Shown in pieces: positions 58,744 to 64,000 of a stretch of 64,000 bases of DNA. Made by a program: the position numbers and the translations under genes. A model generated the notes under the pieces. It was not told the DNA's origin. It ran no database searches and was given only the letters and a program-made list of their open reading frames with translations. The stretch's first letter is position 1. Every line of letters starts with the position of its first letter. Origin of the DNA: Pseudomonas putida (GTDB taxonomy: Bacteria; Pseudomonadota; Gammaproteobacteria; Pseudomonadales; Pseudomonadaceae); contig NZ_CP029693.1 in NCBI RefSeq assembly GCF_003228315.1, positions 2,551,501 to 2,615,500 of the forward strand, written 5' to 3'.

Positions 58744-59473
58744 GGGCCAGCGCCAGGCCTGTGAGCACCGTCATTTCCAGCAACTCCAGCAACGCCCCTG
58801 CCGTATCGCCGGTCGTCCCGCCCAACCGTCGCAGCATCACCTGCCGGAGCCAGACCAACACCAGGCTCGCCAGCACCACGGCAACAGCACCGCTGACACC
58901 CGCGATCAGCACACAGGCCAACGCACTGACCGCCAACACCTGCTTGCCCGCCGAACGCGGCAGATGATCGGCCAGCGCCTGCCCCAGACCACCGGCACGC
59001 ACGTAGGGTGTACTCAGGAACAAACCCAGCAACGCGCTGCGACCGATCAGGGGAACGATGATCAGCGCCACCGCGTGCTGCTGCTCGATCAACGCCAGCA
59101 ACGCACAGAACTTCAGCAACAACACCAGCACCAGCGTGACCACTGCGATAGGTCCGCTGCGCGGGTCTTTCATGATGGTCAGTGTGCGTTCGCGGTCGCC
59201 AAAACCGCCGAGCCAGGCATCGGCGCTGTCGGCCAGGCCATCCAGGTGCAGCGCACCACTGAGCAACACCCAGACCGTCAGCAACAGTGCGGCATGCAAC
59301 AACAGCGGCGTTCCGAGCAACAGCCAGTTGAACGCCCATAGAATCACGCCGAACAACAGGCCCACCAGCGGATAAAACAGCAGCGAGCGCCCCAGTTCCT
59401 GCGACGCCGGCATGCCCCGCAGGCGAATGGGCAGGCTGCTGAGAAATTGCAGGGCGATCCAGAACGGCAACAT
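58739..59473 (-). CDS. cobS: Adenosylcobinamide-GDP ribazoletransferase (CobS/CobV)
   Basis: CobS joins adenosylcobinamide-GDP to alpha-ribazole to give adenosylcobalamin, at the inner membrane. The 244-residue protein has a series of hydrophobic segments and the family motifs LSGALHLDGLADSADAWLGG (about 71-90) and RERTLTIMKDPRSGPIAV (about 94-111). The stop codon lies inside a REP element. It is the last gene of the cob run and starts two bases after cobC ends. Confidence 0.94.
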   Translation of the reverse strand: MLPFWIALQFLSSLPIRLRGMPASQELGRSLLFYPLVGLLFGVILWAFNWLLLGTPLLLHAALLLTVWVLLSGALHLDGLADSADAWLGGFGDRERTLTIMKDPRSGPIAVVTLVLVLLLKFCALLALIEQQHAVALIIVPLIGRSALLGLFLSTPYVRAGGLGQALADHLPRSAGKQVLAVSALACVLIAGVSGAVAVVLASLVLVWLRQVMLRRLGGTTGDTAGALLELLEMTVLTGLALAL

Positions 59474-59475
59474 GG

Positions 59476-60051
59476 TCAGGACACTTCCCTGAGCATGCCA
59501 TCGGCCTCGACCGTGAGCGAAACCAGCGCCCCATGCCCCACTTCGACGTTGAGCAGTTGCTCCCGGGGCAAACCCCGCGCCTGAGCCAGCAACAAACGCA
59601 TCACGCCACCATGGCTGATCAGCAGCACTCGCTCACCGGCATACGCCGATTGCAAACGCGCCACCGCCGCCAGCACCCGCACCGAGAAGTCAGCCACCGG
59701 CTCGCCTTCAGGCGGGGTAAACGCATAGGGATCGGCCCAGAACAGGCCCAAGGCTTCAGCATCGGTTTCCATCAGCGCCGCAGCGCTCTGCCCTTCCCAG
59801 TCGCCGAAGTGCAGTTCCTGCAGGTTGCGGTCGAACTCCAATGGCAAGCCATATTGCCCCGCCAGTTCTTCGGCGAACCGCGCGCAGCGCTGCAACGGCG
59901 AGCTGACCAGACGGTCCCACGGCCCCTGCTCCATCACCGCCGCCCGCATCTGCTGCCAGCCCTTTTCGGTCAACGCATCATCGAGGCTGCCGCGCAGGCC
60001 GCCACCGAGTTCGGTCTCGCCGTGACGCAACAGATCCAAGTGCAAGGTCAT
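59476..60051 (-). CDS. cobC: Alpha-ribazole phosphatase-like histidine phosphatase
   Basis: This 191-residue phosphoglycerate-mutase-like protein has the catalytic [11 protein letters not shown] (His10 region) and the second histidine in [12 protein letters not shown]. In the cobalamin pathway it dephosphorylates alpha-ribazole-5-phosphate. The 5 prime end overlaps cobT by four bases (ATGA). It may act on another phosphate, since such enzymes are hard to assign, but context supports CobC. Confidence 0.88.
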   Translation of the reverse strand: MTLHLDLLRHGETELGGGLRGSLDDALTEKGWQQMRAAVMEQGPWDRLVSSPLQRCARFAEELAGQYGLPLEFDRNLQELHFGDWEGQSAAALMETDAEALGLFWADPYAFTPPEGEPVADFSVRVLAAVARLQSAYAGERVLLISHGGVMRLLLAQARGLPREQLLNVEVGHGALVSLTVEADGMLREVS

Positions 60052-61103
60052 GCCGGACGATCCGCAACGGCCGCTTCAGCGAACGTCGCCATCTGGCCGT
60101 GCAGGTCACACGCCAGACGCAGCAACGGCACCGCCAGCGCCGCGCCGCTGCCTTCGCCCAGCCGCAAGCCGAGATCGAGCAACGGCTCGGCGTTCAGGGT
60201 TTCCAGCACATGCCGGTGGCCCGGCTCGGCGCCACGGTGGCCGAACAACAGCCACGGCCGGCATTGCGGATTCAGACGCACCGCGACCAGTGCCGCAACG
60301 CTGCAGATAAAGCCGTCCACCAGCACCGCGATGCCTTCCTGGGCGCAGGCCAGATAGGCACCGACCAGCGCGGCGATCTCGAAACCGCCCAGGTTGAACA
60401 GCGTCTGCAAGGCATCGCCGCGTTGAGCAGCATGCAGCGCCAACGCACGCTCGATGACGTGCGCCTTGTGACTGACGCCCGCGGCGTTCAAGCCGGTGCC
60501 GGGCCCTGTCAGGTGCACCACCGGGCAATCCAGCAAGGCACAGGCCAGTGCACTGGCGGCGGTGGTGTTGCCAATGCCCATCTCGCCACCGATGAACAAT
60601 TGCGCCCCGGCGGCTTTTGCTCGCAGCACACTGTCACGGCCCCCCTTGAGCGCAAACTCGCCCTGAACGGCAGTCATCGCCGGCCCCTGGACGAAATTCG
60701 CCGTGCCCGGGCCAACGTTCAAATGACGCACCCCCGGCAGGCTCAAGGACGGCGTGACCGTTCCCAGATCGACCACTTCCAGGGACGCGCCCAACTGCCG
60801 CGCCAGGACACTGATCGCCGCGCCGCCGTTGACGAAGTTGTGCAGCATCTGCCCGGTGACTTCCTGGGGAAACGCCGATACGCCTTCGGCCACCACGCCA
60901 TGATCACCGGCAAAAATCGCGATCCAGACCTGCGCAAGGCTTGGCTTGACCTGCCCCTGCATACCCGCCAGTTGCACCGCCACCGACTCCAGCTGGCCGA
61001 GGGAGCCGGCCGGTTTGGTCAGTTGCTGTTGCCGGGCCTGCGCCTGTTCGAACGCCTGGGCGTCGAGGGTCTTGCACGGGTTCAGCCACCAGGATTGAGT
61101 CAT
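60048..61103 (-). CDS. cobT: Nicotinate-nucleotide:dimethylbenzimidazole phosphoribosyltransferase
   Basis: CobT transfers phosphoribose from nicotinate mononucleotide to 5,6-dimethylbenzimidazole, making alpha-ribazole phosphate. The 351-residue protein has [12 protein letters not shown] (about 30-41), [28 protein letters not shown] segment IFAGDHGVV (about 65-73), [19 protein letters not shown] (about 170-188), and the GHRGAEPGH motif near the end. The start at 61103 overlaps the cobU stop by four bases. Confidence 0.95.
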   Translation of the reverse strand: MTQSWWLNPCKTLDAQAFEQAQARQQQLTKPAGSLGQLESVAVQLAGMQGQVKPSLAQVWIAIFAGDHGVVAEGVSAFPQEVTGQMLHNFVNGGAAISVLARQLGASLEVVDLGTVTPSLSLPGVRHLNVGPGTANFVQGPAMTAVQGEFALKGGRDSVLRAKAAGAQLFIGGEMGIGNTTAASALACALLDCPVVHLTGPGTGLNAAGVSHKAHVIERALALHAAQRGDALQTLFNLGGFEIAALVGAYLACAQEGIAVLVDGFICSVAALVAVRLNPQCRPWLLFGHRGAEPGHRHVLETLNAEPLLDLGLRLGEGSGAALAVPLLRLACDLHGQMATFAEAAVADRPA

Positions 61104-61621
61104 AACGCAGTTCCTTTCAGAGTCAGGGGCAGGCCGGCCACGGTCAGGACAACCCGCTGACAACGCTCGGCCAGAGCTTGATGCAGCCATCCGGCTTCAT
61201 CGACATAGCGGCGAGTCAATTCGCCCAGCGGCACGACACCCATTCCGGTCTCGTTGCTGACAAAAATGATTTCGCCCGGCAGTGATGCCAGGCATTCGAG
61301 CAGGGCATCGCGCTCGGCGTTCAGGCGCTCGTGGTCATCGAGCATCAGCAGGTTGGTCAGCCACAGGGTCAGGCAATCCACCAACAGGCAGTGGTCGACA
61401 CGCGCGTTTTCACGCAGCACGCGGGCCAGTTGCAGGGGTTCTTCGATCAAGGACCAATGCGCCGGACGCCGGGCGCGGTGATGGGCGACCCGTTCGCTCA
61501 TTTCGCCGTCCAGGGGTTGGCTGGTGGCGATGTAGGTCACTGCCAGGCCGCTATCGCAGGCGAGTTTTTCGGCCAAACGGCTCTTGCCGGAGCGGGCGCC
61601 GCCGAGGATCAGTTGCAACAT
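61100..61621 (-). CDS. cobU: Adenosylcobinamide kinase/guanylyltransferase
   Basis: CobU phosphorylates adenosylcobinamide and then transfers GMP, giving adenosylcobinamide-GDP for CobS. The 173-residue protein has the P-loop GGARSGKS (about 7-14), VTYIATSQ (about 29-36), and [27 protein letters not shown]. An adjacent in-frame ATG at 61624 is possible, but 61621 is better spaced from AAGGA. It is separated from cobQ by a REP element. Confidence 0.95.
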   Translation of the reverse strand: MLQLILGGARSGKSRLAEKLACDSGLAVTYIATSQPLDGEMSERVAHHRARRPAHWSLIEEPLQLARVLRENARVDHCLLVDCLTLWLTNLLMLDDHERLNAERDALLECLASLPGEIIFVSNETGMGVVPLGELTRRYVDEAGWLHQALAERCQRVVLTVAGLPLTLKGTAL

Positions 61622-61651
61622 CATTCATTCCTTAAAATCTTTGGTGTGGCA

Positions 61652-61715
61652 ATCGCGAGCAGGCTCGCTCCTACATGGGAATGCGTTCAACTGTAGGAGC
61701 GAGCCTGCTCGCGAT
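61652..61715. repeat. Paired REP element between cobQ and cobU
   Basis: Perfect inverted REP units sit within the cob gene run, where they may reduce message passing from cobQ into cobU. Confidence 0.9.
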
Positions 61716-61733
61716 GAGGTCGGCACGGCCACC

Positions 61734-63185
61734 TTAAATCCCGCAGAGTTCACGCAACAGTCCGGTATCCAGATGCTTCTCCACCAGATCCGCCAACCGC
61801 TCGATATCCCGTTCGCGCAGCCCGTGGTAATCCACCTCCTGCACATCGCTCAAACCGGCCCAGCGCAATAACGCGCCACAAGCCGCCGGCGATTCGAACA
61901 GGCCATGCAAATAAGTGCCGAAAATCTGCCCATCGAGGCTCTGCGCGCCATCGCAACGACCATCATCGAGCTGCGATGCGGCGTTTTCCAGCGCCGGGCC
62001 AGTGGTCACGCCGGCGTGGATTTCATAGCCGCTGACTTCAGCATCTTCAAGCGCCAGTCGCCCGCGCACATTGCGCAGTTGCTTCTCTTGCTCAAGCACG
62101 GTTTCGAACGCCAGCAACCCAAGACCGGCACTGGAACCCGGCGCGCCTTCCAGGCCCAGTGGGTCATGCACCTGTTCGCCGAGCATCTGCAGGCCACCGC
62201 AAATACCCAGCAACTTCCCGCCATAACGCAGATGGCGAGAGATTGCGGTTTCCCAGCCGTTGGCCCGCAGATACGCGAGGTCACTGCGCACGCTTTTCGA
62301 GCCGGGAAGGATGATCAGATCGGCTGCCGGGATTGCCTGGCCCGGGCCAACAAATTGCAGGTCCACTTGCGGATGCAGGCGCAGCGGATCGAAATCGGTG
62401 TGGTTGCTGATGCGCGGCAACACCGGCACCACCACTTTCAGCACTTGATCGGCCTTGTCGGCCTGGCGCTGATCGATACCGTCCTCGGCCTCCAGATGCA
62501 GGTCCATCACGTAAGGCAACACGCCGATCACCGGTTTGCCGGTGCGCTGTTCCAGCCAGTCCAGGCCCGGTTGCAGCAAGGCGATGTCGCCACGAAAACG
62601 GTTGATGATGAAGCCCTTGATCCTCGCCTGCTCGCTCGGCGACAGCAGTTCCAGTGTGCCCACCAGATGCGCGAACACCCCGCCACGGTTGATATCGGCG
62701 ATCAGCACCACCGGGCAATCCACCGCTTCGGCGAAGCCCATGTTGGCGATGTCGCCGGCGCGCAGATTGATCTCGGCCGGTGAACCCGCGCCCTCGACCA
62801 TCACCAGTGGATAGGCGGCGCAGAGCCTTGCATGGGAGGCCAGCACCGCTTGCATGGCGATAGCCTTGTAGTCGTGATAGGCCACGGCGTTCATGGTCGT
62901 GACCGCGCGGCCATGGATGATCACCTGGGCGCCGGTGTCGCTGTTGGGCTTGAGCAGCACCGGGTTCATGTCCGTGTGCGGTTCAAGAAAGGCAGCCTGT
63001 GCCTGCACCGCCTGGGCGCGTCCGATCTCGCCACCGTCGGCGGTCACCGCGCTGTTGAGCGCCATGTTCTGCGGCTTGAACGGCACCACGCTCACACCCT
63101 GACGCGTGGCCCAGCGACACAGCGCCGTCACCAAGGTACTTTTGCCGGCATCAGAGGTGGTGCCCTGCACCATCAGCGTGCTCAT
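61734..63185 (-). CDS. cobQ: Cobyric acid synthase
   Basis: CobQ amidates four side chains of adenosylcobyrinic a,c-diamide using glutamine and ATP. The 483-residue protein has an N-terminal dethiobiotin-synthetase-like ATP domain ([15 protein letters not shown], about 5-19) and a C-terminal glutamine amidotransferase domain with the catalytic Cys in [12 protein letters not shown] and the later histidine in [12 protein letters not shown]. The start at 63185 overlaps the cobD stop (ATGA). Confidence 0.95.
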   Translation of the reverse strand: MSTLMVQGTTSDAGKSTLVTALCRWATRQGVSVVPFKPQNMALNSAVTADGGEIGRAQAVQAQAAFLEPHTDMNPVLLKPNSDTGAQVIIHGRAVTTMNAVAYHDYKAIAMQAVLASHARLCAAYPLVMVEGAGSPAEINLRAGDIANMGFAEAVDCPVVLIADINRGGVFAHLVGTLELLSPSEQARIKGFIINRFRGDIALLQPGLDWLEQRTGKPVIGVLPYVMDLHLEAEDGIDQRQADKADQVLKVVVPVLPRISNHTDFDPLRLHPQVDLQFVGPGQAIPAADLIILPGSKSVRSDLAYLRANGWETAISRHLRYGGKLLGICGGLQMLGEQVHDPLGLEGAPGSSAGLGLLAFETVLEQEKQLRNVRGRLALEDAEVSGYEIHAGVTTGPALENAASQLDDGRCDGAQSLDGQIFGTYLHGLFESPAACGALLRWAGLSDVQEVDYHGLRERDIERLADLVEKHLDTGLLRELCGI

Positions 63186-64000
63186 GAAATGTCCTTGGTG
63201 AAAGCTTCCAGCGCTGCGGTGAGACGCGCCCAATCAGCGTCTTCGCCCGGCAGGCCAAAACGCAGGCTGCTGGTTTGCGTGAACAATCGCAGGAGTATCC
63301 CGCGCCGCGCCATGAAGTCATGCAATTGCTCGGCGCGCTCGGTGACCAGCCACTGGAACAAGGCACAACCGCCCTGGGGCTTGAGACCGTGCTGCTCGAG
63401 CAACGACGCCAGGCGTTCACTGGCTTCTTCGGCGCGCAGCCGTTGCCGCGCATGCCCTTCGGTATCGCGCAGGCAAGCCTGGCCCAATACCCGGGTCGGC
63501 CCACTTACAGCCCAAGGCCCGACCTGTTCGGCAAGCAATTTGAGCAACTTGCGCTCGGCCAGCACGAACCCCAGTCGCACCCCGGCCAGGCCGAAAAACT
63601 TGCCGAAGGAGCGCAGCACGATCAATCCCACCTGATGGGCAAACGGCGCCACGCTCAAGTGCGGCGTGTTGTCCATGAACGCTTCATCCACCACCAGCCA
63701 GCCACCGCGCTGGGCCAGTCGCGAATGCCAGTCGAGCAAGCGCGCGGGTGTCAGGCTCAGGCCCGTGGGATTGTTCGGATTGACCACCACCAGCACATCG
63801 AGGCTGTCGAGGAAAAAGTCGACTTCCTGCTCCAGCACTTCGCGCACGATATAGCCATTGCGCCGCCAGGCTTCGGCATGTTCGGCGTAACAGGGCGAGA
63901 GCACGCCGACTTTGCCGGCCCGACGCAGGCGCGGCAGCAGCTGGATGGCCATTTGCGACCCGGCCACCGGCAACGCCTGCAGGGTGCCGTAGTAATCGCA
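63182..64000 (-). CDS. cobD: Threonine-phosphate decarboxylase CobD, 5 prime end outside window
   Basis: The last 273 codons of a PLP-dependent class I/II aminotransferase-fold enzyme that decarboxylates L-threonine phosphate to (R)-1-aminopropanol phosphate, the linker of cobalamin. The region [21 protein letters not shown] and DEAFMD are typical, as is [15 protein letters not shown] (PLP-lysine in SFGKFFGL). The reading frame remains open to the window edge ([14 protein letters not shown]), so the N-terminus lies beyond 64000. This begins or continues the cob run. Confidence 0.93.
   Translation of the reverse strand, partial: CDYYGTLQALPVAGSQMAIQLLPRLRRAGKVGVLSPCYAEHAEAWRRNGYIVREVLEQEVDFFLDSLDVLVVVNPNNPTGLSLTPARLLDWHSRLAQRGGWLVVDEAFMDNTPHLSVAPFAHQVGLIVLRSFGKFFGLAGVRLGFVLAERKLLKLLAEQVGPWAVSGPTRVLGQACLRDTEGHARQRLRAEEASERLASLLEQHGLKPQGGCALFQWLVTERAEQLHDFMARRGILLRLFTQTSSLRFGLPGEDADWARLTAALEAFTKDIS

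Noticed and set aside
2261..61715. REP pairs as CRISPR repeats
   Set aside because: The units are inverted pairs scattered singly between genes, with irregular spacing, and no cas genes are present.
61734..64000. Cobalamin riboswitch for the cob genes
   Set aside because: The upstream end of the run lies beyond 64000, so any leader is outside the window, and no B12-box was seen between the cob genes.

Overview
The window is high-GC chromosomal DNA whose gene content, codon use and dense REP-type intergenic repeats point to a Pseudomonas of the fluorescens group. I see no integrase, transposase, phage module or CRISPR array. Most of it reads as ordinary chromosome. From memory, gene order matches three blocks of P. 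aeruginosa PAO1: a urate block (about PA1513-PA1519), a min-to-mxtR block (about PA3242-PA3271) and a cobalamin block (about PA1275-PA1289). The third join falls in a gene-poor stretch at 52.6-53.5 kb.

Region 1 (0-11.4 kb) is purine and urate catabolism. It holds a hypoxanthine/guanine-type permease, a LysE-type exporter, a divergent uraH, the run puuE-uraD-alc-allA-puuD, a urate/xanthine-type symporter and two tandem Tsx-like outer-membrane channels. Together they would import purines or urate and convert urate through 5-hydroxyisourate, OHCU, allantoin, allantoate and ureidoglycolate to glyoxylate and urea. Palindromes of the form TTGTATACAA lie before the permease and in the uraH/puuE divergent region, so a shared regulator outside the window is likely.

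Region 2 (11.4-38.3 kb) has a patatin-like phospholipase, an LpxL-type acyltransferase, minCDE, an RluA-family enzyme, the aminopeptidase apeB and a large MscS-family channel. A GntR/UTRA-regulated ABC operon follows, carrying an alkaline-phosphatase-superfamily enzyme and a HAD phosphatase and probably handling an organophosphorus compound. Then come a quinone oxidoreductase, prc, an EAL-CBS-GGDEF protein, a three-gene operon of unknown role, a YkvA-like protein, an FKBP lipoprotein, and a di-haem RoxA-like cytochrome paired with a catalase-like protein.

Region 3 (38.4-52.6 kb) opens with a duplicated tRNA-Val/tRNA-Asp unit, each copy with its own promoter and terminator. It continues with rdgC, a BASS transporter, sugE behind a guanidine-II riboswitch, an MFS-PlsC fusion, a TDT transporter, an MFS/TetR divergent pair, a CrbS/MxtR-type hybrid kinase and rmuC.

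Region 4 (52.6-64 kb) has small conserved genes, a FadL-family porin, a periplasmic glutathione-peroxidase-like protein, and a MarR-controlled MFS operon with an unlisted 41-residue coupled gene. The late cobalamin genes cobD(partial)-cobQ-cobU-cobT-cobC-cobS run leftward to the window edge.

The least explained signals are a co-linear non-coding element in two copies (34.05 and 52.67 kb) containing DnaA-box-like inverted repeats, the organophosphorus-type ABC operon, and the RoxA-like/catalase-like pair. At least 19 paired REP elements punctuate the gene borders.
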